NCBI RefSeq assembly: GCF_913054185.1
Contig: NZ_CAJXIV010000030.1
Span: forward strand, 1-39,343
Length of the DNA stretch: 39,343 nucleotides
Reading direction: 5' to 3'
From: an uncultured Shimia sp.
Lineage (GTDB): Bacteria > Pseudomonadota > Alphaproteobacteria > Rhodobacterales > Rhodobacteraceae
The notes below the pieces were generated by a model that was not told the origin of the DNA, searched no databases, and saw nothing but the letters and a program-made list of their open reading frames with translations. This document shows, piece after piece, positions 8,494-18,354 of this stretch (its first letter is position 1; each line of letters begins with the position of its first letter). The position numbers were made by a program, and so were the translations under genes.

Positions 8494-9095
8494 CTGAAGC
8501 CCTGAATGAACTCGGCGCGCACATCGAGCTCAAGCGCCCGGACTGTGTGATCGGCTGGGATGTCTCATTTGACGAGCTGACCGTAAATGTGGCGCCAGCC
8601 AACATCGCGCCTTTTGTGGAATTCCTGCGCAACGATCCAACTTGCCGGTTCTCCACCCTCGTGGATATCACTGCCGTGGACTATCCAGAGCGGGCTAAGC
8701 GCTTTGACGTCGTCTACCATTTTCTGAGCATGTATCAGAACCACCGCGTGCGTCTGCGCGTGTCGGTGCGCGAAGACGAAATGGTGCCGTCCATTGTGCC
8801 GGTGCATCCGTCGGCCAACTGGTTTGAACGCGAAGTGTTTGACATGTTTGGCATCATCTTCTCCGACCACCCGGATCTTCGCCGCTTGCTGACGGACTAC
8901 GGCTTCCGTGGCCACCCGCTGCGCAAGGACTTCCCAACCACTGGGTATACCGAAGTGCGCTATGACGAAGTGCAGAAGCGCGTGGTCTATGAGCCTGTGC
9001 AGCTGACACAGGACTACCGCCAGTTTGATTTCATGTCTCCTTGGGAAGGTGCCGAGTACATCCTGCCTGGCGACGAGAAGGGGGACGCAAAATGA
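8490..9095 (+). CDS. nuoC: NADH-quinone oxidoreductase subunit C
   Basis: The 201-aa 30-kDa subunit of the complex I peripheral arm has no redox centre; it packs against NuoD. Family hallmarks are [21 protein letters not shown], the S-V-R-E-D segment and the signature [20 protein letters not shown], followed by [12 protein letters not shown]. The C-terminus ends near [15 protein letters not shown], usual in alphaproteobacteria. It is a separate gene from nuoD, unlike the nuoCD fusion of E. coli. It overlaps both neighbours by four bases. Confidence 0.97.
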   Translation: MTEALNELGAHIELKRPDCVIGWDVSFDELTVNVAPANIAPFVEFLRNDPTCRFSTLVDITAVDYPERAKRFDVVYHFLSMYQNHRVRLRVSVREDEMVPSIVPVHPSANWFEREVFDMFGIIFSDHPDLRRLLTDYGFRGHPLRKDFPTTGYTEVRYDEVQKRVVYEPVQLTQDYRQFDFMSPWEGAEYILPGDEKGDAK

Positions 9096-10318
9096 TGGAC
9101 GGCTCCAAATTTGACGACGGCAGCGTGGATGCGCTGAGCGGCGAACAGCAGATCCGCAACTTCAACATCAACTTCGGCCCACAGCACCCTGCGGCGCACG
9201 GCGTGCTGCGTCTGGTGCTGGAGCTGGACGGTGAAATTGTCGAGCGGTGCGATCCGCACGTTGGCCTGCTGCACCGTGGCACCGAAAAGCTGATGGAAAG
9301 CCGCACCTATTTGCAGAACCTGCCGTATCTCGACCGCCTCGATTACGTGGCTCCGATGAACCAGGAACACGCATGGTGTTTGGCGATTGAAAAACTGACC
9401 GGCACTGAGGTGCCACGTCGTGCACAGCTCATTCGTGTGCTGTTCTGCGAAATCGGCCGCATTCTGAACCACCTGATGAACGTCACCACACAGGCGATGG
9501 ACGTTGGTGCTCTGACCCCGCCGCTGTGGGGCTTTGAAGAACGTGAAAAACTGATGGTGTTTTATGAGCGGGCCTGTGGCGCGCGCCTGCACGCCAACTA
9601 TTTCCGCCCTGGTGGCGTGCACCAAGATCTTCCGGATCAACTGGTGGACGATATCGAAGAGTGGGCCATTGAGTTTCCACAGGCACTTTCCGATATCGAC
9701 GAGTTGCTGACCGAGAACCGCGTGTTCAAGCAGCGTAACGTGGACATTGGCGTTGTAACCGAAGAAGATGTGCTTCAATGGGGCATGTCCGGTGTCATGG
9801 CGCGGTCTGCTGGCATGGCATGGGACTTGCGTCGTGCGCAGCCCTATGAGTGCTACGACGAATTTGAGTTCCAAATCCCTGTTGGCAAAAACGGGGATTG
9901 TTACGACCGCTACCTGATGCGCATGGAAGAAATGCGCCAATCTCTGTCGATCATGCGTCAGGCGATTGTAAAATTGCGCGAAGCGACAGGCGACGTCCTG
10001 TCCCGCGGAAAATTGACCCCGCCGAAACGCGGCGACATGAAAACGTCGATGGAAAGCTTGATCCACCACTTCAAACTTTACACCGAAGGTTTCCATGTGC
10101 CGGAAGGTGAAGTCTATGCAGCTGTCGAAGCGCCCAAAGGTGAGTTTGGCGTTTACATGGTGGCGGATGGCACCAACAAGCCCTACCGTGCCAAGCTGCG
10201 CGCGCCAGGCTATCTGCACCTGCAGGCGATGGACCATATTACAACCGGCCACCAGCTGGCCGACGTGGCTGCCATCATTGGCACCATGGACATTGTGTTC
10301 GGGGAGATCGACCGATGA
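9092..10318 (+). CDS. nuoD: NADH-quinone oxidoreductase subunit D
   Basis: The 408-aa 49-kDa subunit is related to the large subunit of NiFe hydrogenases and forms the quinone pocket with NuoB. Near the N-terminus [16 protein letters not shown] contains the conserved histidine next to the quinone headgroup; the Tyr-rich segment 73-85 supplies the partner tyrosine. Downstream are [12 protein letters not shown] and, at the C-terminus, [15 protein letters not shown]. The start is the first ATG of ATGATG at 9092, after GAAGGGGGAC, overlapping the nuoC stop. The end overlaps a small secreted-protein gene. Confidence 0.97.
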   Translation: MMDGSKFDDGSVDALSGEQQIRNFNINFGPQHPAAHGVLRLVLELDGEIVERCDPHVGLLHRGTEKLMESRTYLQNLPYLDRLDYVAPMNQEHAWCLAIEKLTGTEVPRRAQLIRVLFCEIGRILNHLMNVTTQAMDVGALTPPLWGFEEREKLMVFYERACGARLHANYFRPGGVHQDLPDQLVDDIEEWAIEFPQALSDIDELLTENRVFKQRNVDIGVVTEEDVLQWGMSGVMARSAGMAWDLRRAQPYECYDEFEFQIPVGKNGDCYDRYLMRMEEMRQSLSIMRQAIVKLREATGDVLSRGKLTPPKRGDMKTSMESLIHHFKLYTEGFHVPEGEVYAAVEAPKGEFGVYMVADGTNKPYRAKLRAPGYLHLQAMDHITTGHQLADVAAIIGTMDIVFGEIDR

Positions 10319-10584
10319 AATCACCCGTTTTTGTTGCCGTTTCGATTTTGGCATTGAGCAGCCAGACGGCCTTAGCCGACATGTCGTTCCCGGAGATGGT
10401 TTCTGATTCCAATGGGTATCTGCACATCCGTGACAACGTTGTGCTCGTTGAGACCGATGACGGCAGCTATATGTGCCGGCTAAACATTACAGACGCTGCT
10501 TTTGACGCCCAAGAACAGGGTGAAGATATCCCGGAAGACGCAGCCTCCGCGACCTGTATCCCGCTTGAGGAGTTCGAAAACTAA
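10315..10584 (+). CDS. Small secreted protein embedded between nuoD and nuoE
   Basis: The 89-aa product has a clear signal peptide (hydrophobic 5-16, predicted cleavage ALA21|D). The short acidic mature domain has two cysteines, Cys54 and Cys81, suitably placed for one disulfide. It overlaps the nuoD stop by four bases and its TAA shares a base with the nuoE ATG, so translation is coupled on both sides. No known domain is recognised. Its place inside the operon suggests a periplasmic role tied to complex I biogenesis, but this is inference. It could instead be a neutral passenger. Confidence 0.8.
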   Translation: MKSPVFVAVSILALSSQTALADMSFPEMVSDSNGYLHIRDNVVLVETDDGSYMCRLNITDAAFDAQEQGEDIPEDAASATCIPLEEFEN

Positions 10585-11717
10585 TGCTCCGTCGCCTGTA
10601 TCACGACCAGCCGGAAAGCTTTGCTTTCACCGCGGCCAATCAGACCTGGGCCGAGGCTCAGATCACCAAATACCCGGAAGGCCGCCAGGCCTCCGCTGTG
10701 ATCCCACTTCTGTGGCGTGCGCAGGAACAAGAAGGCTGGCTTTCTAAACCCGCGCTTGAAACCGTGGCGGACATGCTCGACATGGCCTACATCCGTGTGC
10801 TTGAGGTGGCCTCGTTCTACTTCATGTTCCAGATGCAGCCGGTTGGCTCACTGGCACATATCCAGATTTGCGGCACCACTTCTTGCATGATCTGCGGCGC
10901 CGAAGACCTGATCGCGGTCTGCCGTGAGAAAATTGCTGACAAACCGCACCAGCTCAGCGCGGACGGCAAGTTTTCTTGGGAAGAAGTTGAATGTCTTGGT
11001 GCTTGCACCAACGCGCCAATGGCGCAAATCGGCAAAGACTACTTCGAAGATCTGACCGCTGATGGCTTTGCCAAGATGCTGGACGACCTGGCCGCTGGCA
11101 AAGTGCCAACTGCCGGTCCGCAGAATGGCCGCTATTCCTCTGAGCCGCTTTTCGGCCTGACCAGCTTGAAAGAATACGACAGCGGCAAAACGCAGTACAA
11201 CGCGTCTGCCCAACTGGCAGCCGACCTTGGCGACTCCATCAAACGCATCGACGGCACCGAAGTGCCAATCCTGACACCTTGGGTTGGCAAAGACGGCGTT
11301 GTTGCCGGTCGCGCCGCCGAAGGTCAACCGCCGAAACCTGCCCCTACGCCCAAACCAGCTGTGAAGCAGGCTGAAGAGGCGAAGAAGGCTGAAAAACCCA
11401 AGGCAGCTAAAGCAGCCGCCAAAGCTGACAAGCCAAAAGTCAAGAAGGACGCGGCCAAGTCGGATACCGCTGACGATCTGAAACAGCTCAAGGGTGTTGG
11501 CCCTGCGTTAGAGAAGAAATTGCACGACAATGGCGTGACCACTTTTGCGCAGATTGCCGCTTGGACTGCCGACGATATCACCGACATGGATGACAAACTG
11601 TCGTTCAAAGGCCGTATTGCGCGGGATGGCTGGGTCGATCAGGCAAAGCTTCTTGCCTCAGGCGAAGAAACCGAATTCTCAAAGAAAGTCGCCAAAGGCG
11701 ACGTCTACGAGGATTGA
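10584..11717 (+). CDS. nuoE: NADH-quinone oxidoreductase subunit E with C-terminal helix-hairpin-helix extension
   Basis: Residues 1-180 are the thioredoxin-like 24-kDa subunit with the 2Fe-2S cluster N1a: Cys96, Cys101, Cys137 and Cys141 in CGTTSC and CLGAC. The protein then continues to 377 aa, far beyond the usual 160-240. Residues 181-245 are of unclear fold. Residues 247-298 are an Ala/Lys/Pro-rich linker. Residues 299-377 contain [17 protein letters not shown], a helix-hairpin-helix resembling the H3TH/flap-endonuclease-like module sometimes fused to bacterial proteins. Extended NuoE forms are known in Rhodobacter relatives; what the tail does is not known to me. Confidence 0.95.
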   Translation: MLRRLYHDQPESFAFTAANQTWAEAQITKYPEGRQASAVIPLLWRAQEQEGWLSKPALETVADMLDMAYIRVLEVASFYFMFQMQPVGSLAHIQICGTTSCMICGAEDLIAVCREKIADKPHQLSADGKFSWEEVECLGACTNAPMAQIGKDYFEDLTADGFAKMLDDLAAGKVPTAGPQNGRYSSEPLFGLTSLKEYDSGKTQYNASAQLAADLGDSIKRIDGTEVPILTPWVGKDGVVAGRAAEGQPPKPAPTPKPAVKQAEEAKKAEKPKAAKAAAKADKPKVKKDAAKSDTADDLKQLKGVGPALEKKLHDNGVTTFAQIAAWTADDITDMDDKLSFKGRIARDGWVDQAKLLASGEETEFSKKVAKGDVYED

Positions 11718-11720
11718 TGA

Positions 11721-11948
11721 ATGACTGAGAAACAATCGGATCAGGACACAGCGCGCAAAAGCCGCATGGTATCGGTGGTGATCGCCGGAACCATCCTGAT
11801 TTGGCTGGCTCTCAATGTGATTGGAAAGATGGCAGGATTGCCGGGGCGCTTTGCGCTGCTGTTTGATTTTGCTGCAATGGCCGCGCTGATTTGGGCGTTG
11901 GTCAACATCTATCAGATCTGGCGCGCGCGTCAGGCAGACAAAGGGTAA
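11721..11948 (+). CDS. DUF5337-like small membrane protein in the nuo operon
   Basis: The 75-aa protein has a hydrophilic N-terminus (residues 1-14), two transmembrane helices (about 17-33 and 43-65) joined by a short Gly/Pro turn, and a basic C-terminal tail WRARQADKG. This matches my recollection of DUF5337, a family found in Rhodobacterales nuo operons, but I could not search for it. It lies three bases after nuoE and four before nuoF. A hairpin of two helices could be a small accessory membrane subunit or assembly factor of complex I; no function is established. Confidence 0.8.
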   Translation: MTEKQSDQDTARKSRMVSVVIAGTILIWLALNVIGKMAGLPGRFALLFDFAAMAALIWALVNIYQIWRARQADKG

Positions 11949-11952
11949 CGGG

Positions 11953-13251
11953 ATGCTCAAAGATCAAGACCGTATCTTTACCAACCTCTACGGTATGCAT
12001 GACCGCACATTGGCAGGCGCCAAGGCGCGTGGCCATTGGGATGGCACTGCAAAGCTGATCCAGCAGGGGCGGGATTCGATCATCGACACCATGAAGGCAT
12101 CTGGCCTGCGTGGCCGTGGTGGTGCGGGCTTCCCAACTGGCCTGAAGTGGTCTTTCATGCCCAAAGAAAGCGATGGTCGACCGGCGTATCTGGTGATCAA
12201 CGCCGATGAATCCGAGCCTGGCACCTGTAAAGACCGCGAAATCATGCGCCACGATCCGCACACGCTGATCGAAGGGGCGTTGATTGCCTCTTTCGCGATG
12301 AACGCGCACACCTGCTACATCTATATTCGCGGCGAATACATCCGCGAACGCGAAGCGCTGCAGGCCGCGATCGACGAATGTTATGACGCGGGCATGCTGG
12401 GCAAAAACGCTGCCGGCTCTGGCTGGGATTTTGATCTGTTTCTGCACCACGGTGCCGGCGCCTACATCTGCGGCGAAGAAACCGCATTGCTGGAAAGCCT
12501 CGAAGGCAAAAAAGGCATGCCACGCATGAAGCCACCGTTCCCGGCGGGCGCAGGTCTATATGGCTGTCCAACCACAGTGAACAACGTGGAATCCATCGCC
12601 GTGGTCCCGACCATCCTGCGCCGTGGTGGGGAATGGTTTGCTGGCTTTGGTCGCCCAAACAACGCTGGTACCAAGCTTTTTGGCATCTCCGGTCATGTGA
12701 ACAACCCGTGTGTGGTTGAAGAAGAGATGTCGATCTCTTTTGAAGAGTTGATCGACAAACACTGTGGCGGCATCCGCGGCGGCTGGGACAACCTTTTGGC
12801 CGTCATCCCAGGGGGCTCTTCCGTGCCTTGTGTGCGTGGTGAAAACATGCGCGACGCAATCATGGACTTTGATTATCTGCGCAACGATCTGGGATCCGGT
12901 CTTGGCACTGCTGCTGTGATTGTTATGGACAAGCAGACCGACATCATTAAAGCGATCTGGCGTCTTGCGAAATTCTACAAACATGAAAGCTGCGGCCAGT
13001 GTACTCCGTGTCGCGAAGGCACCGGCTGGATGATGCGTGTGATGGATCGTCTGGTGCGCGGCGAAGCTGAGATCGAAGAGATCGACATGCTGTGGGACGT
13101 GACCAAACAAGTTGAAGGTCACACAATCTGTGCTTTGGGAGATGCGGCGGCCTGGCCTATCCAGGGCCTGATCCGCAATTTCCGTGAAGAGATCGAAGAT
13201 CGGATCAAGGCCAACAATACAGGGCGCATGGGCGCCTTTGCTGCGGAGTAA
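11953..13251 (+). CDS. nuoF: NADH-quinone oxidoreductase subunit F (NADH and FMN binding, cluster N3)
   Basis: The 432-aa 51-kDa subunit accepts hydride from NADH onto FMN. The FMN/NADH glycine-rich loop [16 protein letters not shown] spans 51-66, [14 protein letters not shown] follows, and a second nucleotide-site segment [16 protein letters not shown] spans 170-185. Cluster N3 is ligated by Cys347, Cys350 and Cys353 in [14 protein letters not shown] and Cys393 in TICALGD. Length and motifs are complete. The start follows a TAA-CGGG junction four bases after the small membrane-protein gene. Confidence 0.98.
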   Translation: MLKDQDRIFTNLYGMHDRTLAGAKARGHWDGTAKLIQQGRDSIIDTMKASGLRGRGGAGFPTGLKWSFMPKESDGRPAYLVINADESEPGTCKDREIMRHDPHTLIEGALIASFAMNAHTCYIYIRGEYIREREALQAAIDECYDAGMLGKNAAGSGWDFDLFLHHGAGAYICGEETALLESLEGKKGMPRMKPPFPAGAGLYGCPTTVNNVESIAVVPTILRRGGEWFAGFGRPNNAGTKLFGISGHVNNPCVVEEEMSISFEELIDKHCGGIRGGWDNLLAVIPGGSSVPCVRGENMRDAIMDFDYLRNDLGSGLGTAAVIVMDKQTDIIKAIWRLAKFYKHESCGQCTPCREGTGWMMRVMDRLVRGEAEIEEIDMLWDVTKQVEGHTICALGDAAAWPIQGLIRNFREEIEDRIKANNTGRMGAFAAE

Positions 13252-13260
13252 ATACGAAGA

Positions 13261-13644
13261 ATGCGCATGACTACGTTCACTTGCCAGCGGAAGACGCCAG
13301 CCATTATTGCCGGGTTGCTCATTGCAACCACGGCACTGTCGGCTTGTAGCGGTAATTGGCGTGCGAGCTTCAAAAACAAGCGCGAGCGTATTGCGTTTGA
13401 GGGCTATCAGTACAAAGCCAAATCTAACCAAGTCTCCAAAGAAGAACGCGAACACTTCGAAGTGGTTGTGTCCCGCGCCAATCAGAGCCTGACAGGTGCA
13501 CGCCAGGCGGGTGAATATGAGGCCGTCAAATACTGCATTAAGCAGTACGGTACGTCCAAAATGGATTGGGTGATTGGGCCGGAAACAGAAACCATCATCC
13601 CCGTGAATGACAAAATCAGACTCGAAGGATATTGCCGCCCGTGA
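13261..13644 (+). CDS. Putative lipoprotein embedded between nuoF and nuoG
   Basis: The 127-aa protein has a signal sequence ending in the lipobox L26-S-A-C29, indicating lipid attachment at Cys29. The mature domain is basic near the N-terminus and has two further cysteines, Cys92 and Cys125, which could form a disulfide. Asp or Glu is absent at +2 (Ser30), so in classical terms outer-membrane sorting is possible. An alternative ATG at 13267 is in frame. No known domain is recognised. It starts nine bases after nuoF and is one of five exported proteins in this operon. Confidence 0.8.
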   Translation: MRMTTFTCQRKTPAIIAGLLIATTALSACSGNWRASFKNKRERIAFEGYQYKAKSNQVSKEEREHFEVVVSRANQSLTGARQAGEYEAVKYCIKQYGTSKMDWVIGPETETIIPVNDKIRLEGYCRP

Positions 13645-13707
13645 TCTGTTATCCGACATATCCCGGCTGTTATTGCCTATCACAGCGGCTTTTGCCCCTG
13701 TCCTCTT

Positions 13708-13740
13708 CGGCAAAGGGAGTCTTTGCCGTTGCCAAAGGAG
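13708..13740 (+). promoter_or_regulatory. Intra-operon hairpin with alternative pairing over a ribosome site
   Basis: CGGCAAAG (13708-13715) and CTTTGCCG (13721-13728) form a perfect 8-bp hairpin with loop GGAGT. The CTTTG arm (13721-13725) can instead pair with CAAAG (13733-13737), which overlaps the ribosome site AAAGGAG (13734-13740) of the next gene. The longer upstream stem should win, leaving the ribosome site open. No T-run follows, so it is not a standard terminator. It may tune translation or act as an mRNA processing or stability point within the nuo transcript. Confidence 0.45.
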
Positions 13741-13747
13741 TGAGCAA

Positions 13748-14152
13748 ATGATCCGTCTGACATCTGTATTTGTTGCCGCAACCCTCGCCTTGAGTGGTGC
13801 CGCTTTTGCCAAGCCACCTCTGCGTGAGGTGAAAGAAATCTACGATCCGCTGTATTGGGCCCTGGTGGCTTTTGAAATCAGCGAAGTCTGTGACAGCATT
13901 GAGCCGCGTAAGTTCAAGGGCGTGGCGGATGGCTGGGGGTTGGTGCGTAAAGCACGCAAACTTGGCTACACGGATGACGAGATCAAAGCATTTATCAAAT
14001 CGGACGAAGAGAAAGAGCGCATGCGGCAGCGTGGTGACGCGTATCTCAAGCACAAGGGTGCCTCTTTGGACAATCCGGAATCTGTCTGTGCGCTAGGTCG
14101 CGCGGAAATCGAACGAAACAGCGCGATCGGCGTGTATTTGAGGGCGAAATAA
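13748..14152 (+). CDS. DUF5333-like secreted protein embedded between nuoF and nuoG
   Basis: The 134-aa product has a signal peptide (residues 1-21, cleavage AFA|K). The mature helical domain is charged and has two cysteines, Cys48 (E-V-C-D-S) and Cys114 (E-S-V-C-A-L-G). ATG 13748 is chosen because AAAGGAG lies seven bases upstream; the frame is open back to an ATG at 13607 inside the lipoprotein gene, without a signal sequence. It resembles what I recall as DUF5333, a family linked to Rhodobacterales nuo operons. The function is unknown; a periplasmic helper for complex I is a reasonable hypothesis. Confidence 0.82.
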   Translation: MIRLTSVFVAATLALSGAAFAKPPLREVKEIYDPLYWALVAFEISEVCDSIEPRKFKGVADGWGLVRKARKLGYTDDEIKAFIKSDEEKERMRQRGDAYLKHKGASLDNPESVCALGRAEIERNSAIGVYLRAK

Positions 14153-14155
14153 GCG

Positions 14156-16174
14156 ATGTCTGACCTCCGCAAGATCATCATCGACGAGCAAGAAGTCGAG
14201 GTAGAGGGCGCAATGACCCTGATCCAGGCCTGCGAAGAAGCGGGTGTGGAAATTCCGAGGTTCTGCTACCACGAACGTCTGTCGATTGCCGGCAATTGCC
14301 GCATGTGCCTTGTTGAAGTTGTCGGTGGACCACCAAAGCCAGCGGCGTCCTGCGCCATGCAGGTACGTGACTTGCGTCCGGGTCCCGAAGGTCAACCACC
14401 TGTTGTGAAAACCAACTCGCCTATGGTCAAAAAGGCCCGCGAAGGTGTGATGGAATTCATGCTGATCAACCACCCGCTGGATTGCCCGATTTGCGATCAG
14501 GGTGGCGAATGTGATCTGCAGGATCAGGCCATGGCTTATGGCATCAGCGAAAACCGCTTCAAAGAAGGCAAACGCGCTGTAGATGATCTGGACCTTGGTC
14601 CGCTTGTCGCAACCACAATGACACGTTGCATCTCTTGCACCCGCTGTGTGCGTTTCACTACCGAAGTGGCGGGCATCACCCAGATGGGTCAAACCGGCCG
14701 TGGCGAAGACGCAGAAATCACCAGCTATCTGAACCAGACTTTGGACAGCAACCTGCAGGGTAACATCATTGACCTGTGCCCGGTAGGCGCGTTGACCTCT
14801 AAGCCGTACAGCTTCACCGCGCGCCCATGGGAGTTGACCAAAACCGAGACCATCGATGTGATGGACGCGCTTGGCGCGAGCATTCGGGTGGATACGAAGG
14901 GGCGCGAAGTTATGCGCATCCTGCCACGCAACCATGATGGCGTGAACGAAGAGTGGATTTCCGACAAGACTCGTTTTGTCTGGGACGGCTTGCGCCGTCA
15001 GCGCTTGGATCAGCCTTATGTGCGTGTGGATGGCAAGTTGAAGCCTGCGACGTGGGGCGAAGCCCTGACTGCTGCAGCGCAGGCAATGAATGGCAAAAAG
15101 GTTGCAGGCTTGATTGGGGACTTGGTTCCTGTTGAGGCCGCCTATGCGCTCAAGCAATTGGTTCAAGGTTTGGACGGCAACGTGGAATGCCGCACCGACA
15201 ATGTTCGCCTGCCTTTGGACAATCGGGCCGCCTATGTTGGAACAGCTTCAATCGAAGACATTGATGACGCGAAGTTCATCATGATGCTTGGGTCAAACCC
15301 ACGTGAAGAAGCTCCGGTCCTGAATGCGCGTATTCGTGCGGCATGGTCCAAAGGTGCAACTGTTGGGCTAATTGGTGAGGCGGTCGACCTGACTTATGAC
15401 TACGTCCACATCGGCACGGACCGTGCGGCGTTGGAAGGCCAGTTGGGTAAAGAATACAAGGGCGTGATCGACCAGGCTTCGATCATTGTTGTTGGGCAAA
15501 GTGCCCTTCGCGAGGCAGATGGCCTTTCGGTTTTGGCGCATGCTCAAAAGCTGGCGGAAGAAACCAAGTCGAAGTTGTTGGTGCTGCATACCGCGGCCTC
15601 TCGTGTTGGCGCGATGGATATCGGCGCCACGACTTTGGGTGGCATGGAAGCGGCCATTGATGGGGCTGAGGTCATCTACAATCTTGGTGCTGATGAGGTT
15701 GAAATCGACCCTGGTACCTTTGTGATCTATCAAGGCAGCCACGGGGATCGCGGTGCACACCGTGCAGATGTGATCCTGCCAGCTGCGGCTTACACAGAAG
15801 AAAACGGTCTGTTTGTGAACACCGAAGGCCGCCCTCAATTGGCCATGCGCGCCGGTTTTGCACCGGGTGAAGCCAAAGAAAACTGGGCAATTTTGCGCGC
15901 TCTGAGTGCAGAACTCGACGCGACCCTCGGGTACGATTCATTGGCGCAACTGCGCACCGTGATGATCGCCGAGGTGCCGCATCTCGCCAAAATCGATCAG
16001 GTTCCGGTCAATGAAGGCGAATCTCTGGAGACTGGGCCTTTGGGCAAAGCGGCATTCAAGTCCGTGGTCTCCGATTTCTACCTGACCAATCCAATTGCGC
16101 GAGCGAGCAGCTTGATGGCGGAGCTTTCTGCAGCTGCCAAAGCTCGCAACAGCGCCAAAATCGCAGCGGAATAA
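14156..16174 (+). CDS. nuoG: NADH-quinone oxidoreductase subunit G
   Basis: The 672-aa 75-kDa subunit carries three iron-sulfur clusters of the electron wire. The N1b 2Fe-2S ligands are Cys37, Cys48, Cys51 and Cys66. N5 uses His106, Cys110, Cys113 and Cys119 ([19 protein letters not shown]). N4 uses Cys158, Cys161, Cys164 and Cys208 (RCISCTRC and DLCPVGAL). A molybdopterin-oxidoreductase-like domain fills the rest (from about 215), without the extra N7 ligand set. ATG at 14156 is three bases after the previous stop. Length is typical of alphaproteobacterial and mitochondrial-type subunits. Confidence 0.97.
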   Translation: MSDLRKIIIDEQEVEVEGAMTLIQACEEAGVEIPRFCYHERLSIAGNCRMCLVEVVGGPPKPAASCAMQVRDLRPGPEGQPPVVKTNSPMVKKAREGVMEFMLINHPLDCPICDQGGECDLQDQAMAYGISENRFKEGKRAVDDLDLGPLVATTMTRCISCTRCVRFTTEVAGITQMGQTGRGEDAEITSYLNQTLDSNLQGNIIDLCPVGALTSKPYSFTARPWELTKTETIDVMDALGASIRVDTKGREVMRILPRNHDGVNEEWISDKTRFVWDGLRRQRLDQPYVRVDGKLKPATWGEALTAAAQAMNGKKVAGLIGDLVPVEAAYALKQLVQGLDGNVECRTDNVRLPLDNRAAYVGTASIEDIDDAKFIMMLGSNPREEAPVLNARIRAAWSKGATVGLIGEAVDLTYDYVHIGTDRAALEGQLGKEYKGVIDQASIIVVGQSALREADGLSVLAHAQKLAEETKSKLLVLHTAASRVGAMDIGATTLGGMEAAIDGAEVIYNLGADEVEIDPGTFVIYQGSHGDRGAHRADVILPAAAYTEENGLFVNTEGRPQLAMRAGFAPGEAKENWAILRALSAELDATLGYDSLAQLRTVMIAEVPHLAKIDQVPVNEGESLETGPLGKAAFKSVVSDFYLTNPIARASSLMAELSAAAKARNSAKIAAE

Positions 16175-16182
16175 GCCAACAG

Positions 16183-16599
16183 ATGACCTTGCGCCCCTCA
16201 CATACCCTGATCGCTGCGGCCACTCTGGCCGGGCTGTCGGCCTGCACCCCGCAGACCGGTACGGATGTGATGCGTGAGCAGGTTGCCTTTGAGCCCAAAT
16301 ATGCCGGTGTAGACACACGGTTGCTGGAAGGTGATCTGGTGAACTTTCACGTGGCGATGGCGGGCGCTCGCGACGAAGACGATGTGCATGCTTACGCCGA
16401 ATGCGCGGCTGCGCAATATGCGCTCATTCGTGGCTTTGGCTTTGCCCGGCATGTACGCACAACAACAGACAATCAGGGCGACTTGTGGTCAGGGGATGCG
16501 GTTTACACCATCTCCGCCGCGCTGCCCCGTGGTCTCAAGACAATCGACGCCGAAGTCATTGTCGCGAACTGCGAAGACAACGGAATACCTACGGTGTGA
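16183..16599 (+). CDS. Putative lipoprotein embedded between nuoG and nuoH
   Basis: The 138-aa product has a signal sequence with lipobox L18-S-A-C21. The mature region starts TPQTGTD and holds two further cysteines, Cys74 (Y-A-E-C-A) and Cys130 (V-A-N-C-E). The latter part looks like alternating beta-strands (A-V-Y-T-I-S-A-A-L, A-E-V-I-V-A). No known domain is recognised. It sits eight bases after nuoG and six before nuoH, certainly within the operon. Membrane anchoring on the periplasmic side would place it near the complex I membrane arm, but association is only inferred. Confidence 0.8.
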   Translation: MTLRPSHTLIAAATLAGLSACTPQTGTDVMREQVAFEPKYAGVDTRLLEGDLVNFHVAMAGARDEDDVHAYAECAAAQYALIRGFGFARHVRTTTDNQGDLWSGDAVYTISAALPRGLKTIDAEVIVANCEDNGIPTV

Positions 16600-16605
16600 G
16601 GACCC

Positions 16606-17646
16606 ATGACTGAATTCTTTACCACCACGAACCTTGGCATCTTGCTCCTGACTTTGGGACAGGTGCTGGCGGTTGTCGTGCCGCTTTTGGTGGCGCTGGC
16701 CTTCCTGCTGTATGCTGACCGGAAAATCTGGGCCGCTGTACAGCTGCGTCGGGGTCCCAACGTTGTGGGCATGTTTGGCCTGCTACAAAGCTTTGCCGAC
16801 TTCATCAAATACGCGGTGAAAGAGATCGTGTATCCGGCGGGCTCGGACAAAGTGGTCTTCCTGCTCGCCCCGATGGTCAGCCTGGTCATGGCGCTGATTG
16901 CCTGGGCCGTAATCCCGTTCAATGACGGCTGGGTGGTGTCTGATATCAACGTTGCCATTCTTTATGTGATGGCGGTCAGCTCGCTTGAGGTTTACGGCGT
17001 GATCATGGGCGGTTGGGCGTCCAACTCCAAATATCCTTTCCTTGGCTCGTTGCGTTCCGCTGCACAGATGATTTCCTACGAGGTGTCTCTGGGCCTGATC
17101 ATCATTGGTGTGATCATCACCACCGGTTCTATGAACTTCGGTGACATCGTGAATGCACAGGACGGCAACTACGGCATCTTCAGTTGGTATTGGCTGCCGC
17201 ACTTCCCGATGATGTTCCTCTTCTTGATCTCGGCCATGGCGGAGACCAACCGCCCACCGTTTGACCTTCCAGAAGCGGAATCCGAACTCGTTGCTGGCTA
17301 TCAGGTGGAATACAGCTCCACGCCATTTCTGCTCTTCATGATTGGTGAATACGTCGCCATCGTGCTGATGTGTGCGCTGGTATCGCTGCTGTTCCTCGGC
17401 GGCTGGCTCTCCCCGATCCCAGGTCTGCCCGATGGCATTCTCTGGATGCTTGGCAAAATCTGCTTTGTGTTCTTCATCTTCTCGATGGTGAAAGCCATCT
17501 CCCCGCGCTACCGCTATGACCAGCTGATGCGCATCGGTTGGAAAGTCTTCCTGCCCATGTCCCTGGTTTGGGTCGTGCTGGTGTCTTTCCTTGCGAAATT
17601 CGAACTTTTCGGCGGCGCGTATGCCCGCTGGGCCATCGGAGGCTGA
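16606..17646 (+). CDS. nuoH: NADH-quinone oxidoreductase subunit H
   Basis: The 346-aa membrane subunit with about eight transmembrane helices joins the peripheral arm to the proton-pumping arm and forms part of the quinone entry channel. Hallmarks are [19 protein letters not shown] near residue 30, the ISYEVSLGL helix, and the acidic loop [19 protein letters not shown], which contributes to proton transfer from the quinone site. The C-terminal P-R-Y-R-Y-D-Q-L-M segment is also conserved. The start is seven bases after the lipoprotein stop, with GAGGACC upstream. Confidence 0.97.
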   Translation: MTEFFTTTNLGILLLTLGQVLAVVVPLLVALAFLLYADRKIWAAVQLRRGPNVVGMFGLLQSFADFIKYAVKEIVYPAGSDKVVFLLAPMVSLVMALIAWAVIPFNDGWVVSDINVAILYVMAVSSLEVYGVIMGGWASNSKYPFLGSLRSAAQMISYEVSLGLIIIGVIITTGSMNFGDIVNAQDGNYGIFSWYWLPHFPMMFLFLISAMAETNRPPFDLPEAESELVAGYQVEYSSTPFLLFMIGEYVAIVLMCALVSLLFLGGWLSPIPGLPDGILWMLGKICFVFFIFSMVKAISPRYRYDQLMRIGWKVFLPMSLVWVVLVSFLAKFELFGGAYARWAIGG

Positions 17647-17647
17647 T

Positions 17648-18142
17648 ATGACAGCAATCGACTACAAACGCGCCGCTGGCTATTTTCTGCTGAAGGATTT
17701 CCTTGGCGGCTTCAAGCTGGGCATGAAGTATTTCTTCAAACCCAAGGCGACAATCAACTACCCACACGAAAAAGGCCCGTTGTCTCCGCGCTTTCGCGGG
17801 GAGCACGCCCTGCGCCGTTACCCAAATGGCGAAGAGCGCTGCATTGCTTGTAAGCTTTGCGAGGCGATCTGCCCGGCTCAGGCGATCACCATTGACGCGG
17901 AACCCCGCGAAGATGGCTCCCGTCGCACCACGCGCTATGACATCGACATGACCAAATGCATCTACTGCGGCTTTTGCCAAGAAGCCTGTCCAGTGGACGC
18001 CATTGTCGAGGGCCCCAACTTCGAATTTGCCACCGAGACCCGCGAGGAGCTGTTTTATGACAAAGACAAGCTCTTGGAAAACGGCGCCCGCTGGGAAGCC
18101 GAGATCGCGCGCAACCTCGAAATCGACGCGCCTTACAGATGA
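17648..18142 (+). CDS. nuoI: NADH-quinone oxidoreductase subunit I (clusters N6a and N6b)
   Basis: The 164-aa 23-kDa ferredoxin-like subunit has an N-terminal amphipathic helix region ([16 protein letters not shown]). Two 4Fe-4S motifs follow, [11 protein letters not shown] (Cys65, 68, 71, 75) and [11 protein letters not shown] (Cys104, 107, 110, 114), that relay electrons to N2. ATG 17648 is chosen over an upstream in-frame start at 17591 inside nuoH because GGAGG precedes it and [13 protein letters not shown] fits the family. The stop overlaps the following small gene by four bases. Confidence 0.97.
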   Translation: MTAIDYKRAAGYFLLKDFLGGFKLGMKYFFKPKATINYPHEKGPLSPRFRGEHALRRYPNGEERCIACKLCEAICPAQAITIDAEPREDGSRRTTRYDIDMTKCIYCGFCQEACPVDAIVEGPNFEFATETREELFYDKDKLLENGARWEAEIARNLEIDAPYR

Positions 18143-18354
18143 CAGGTCGTCTCAAACTCATAATAGCGGCAACGCTCGTGTCTTCATCGATGTGGATGGT
18201 TTTCGGACCAAGCGTCGCAGGCTTCGTGCGATTTGTGCAGGCTGGATCACCGGATCTGGCGGCTTTGGGGGAGTGTCCCCTGTCGCAAATATATTATGGG
18301 TTCGTAGGCGATAAACTTATTGAAATTCGGTGTATTGGTGGGGAATTTGGATGA
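18139..18354 (+). CDS. Small anchored or secreted protein embedded between nuoI and nuoJ
   Basis: The 71-aa product has a basic start (MTGRLK) and a hydrophobic helix at about 7-30 without an obvious cleavage site, so it may be a signal anchor. The short C-terminal domain has two cysteines, Cys46 (G-E-C-P-L) and Cys65 (I-R-C-I-G). Four-base ATGA overlaps on both sides couple it to nuoI and to the next gene, which argues that it is truly translated. No family is recognised. The exposed two-cysteine domain matches the pattern of the other exported proteins in this operon. Confidence 0.72.
   Translation: MTGRLKLIIAATLVSSSMWMVFGPSVAGFVRFVQAGSPDLAALGECPLSQIYYGFVGDKLIEIRCIGGEFG

Noticed and set aside
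9014..10354. Long minus-strand open frame of 446 codons across nuoD
   Set aside because: It is antisense to a complete NuoD. The product has no recognisable domain and no ribosome site; codon bias on the plus strand explains the open frame.
12556..13812. Minus-strand open frame of 418 codons across nuoF and the lipoprotein gene
   Set aside because: It is antisense to nuoF and crosses gene boundaries. There is no domain and no start signal.
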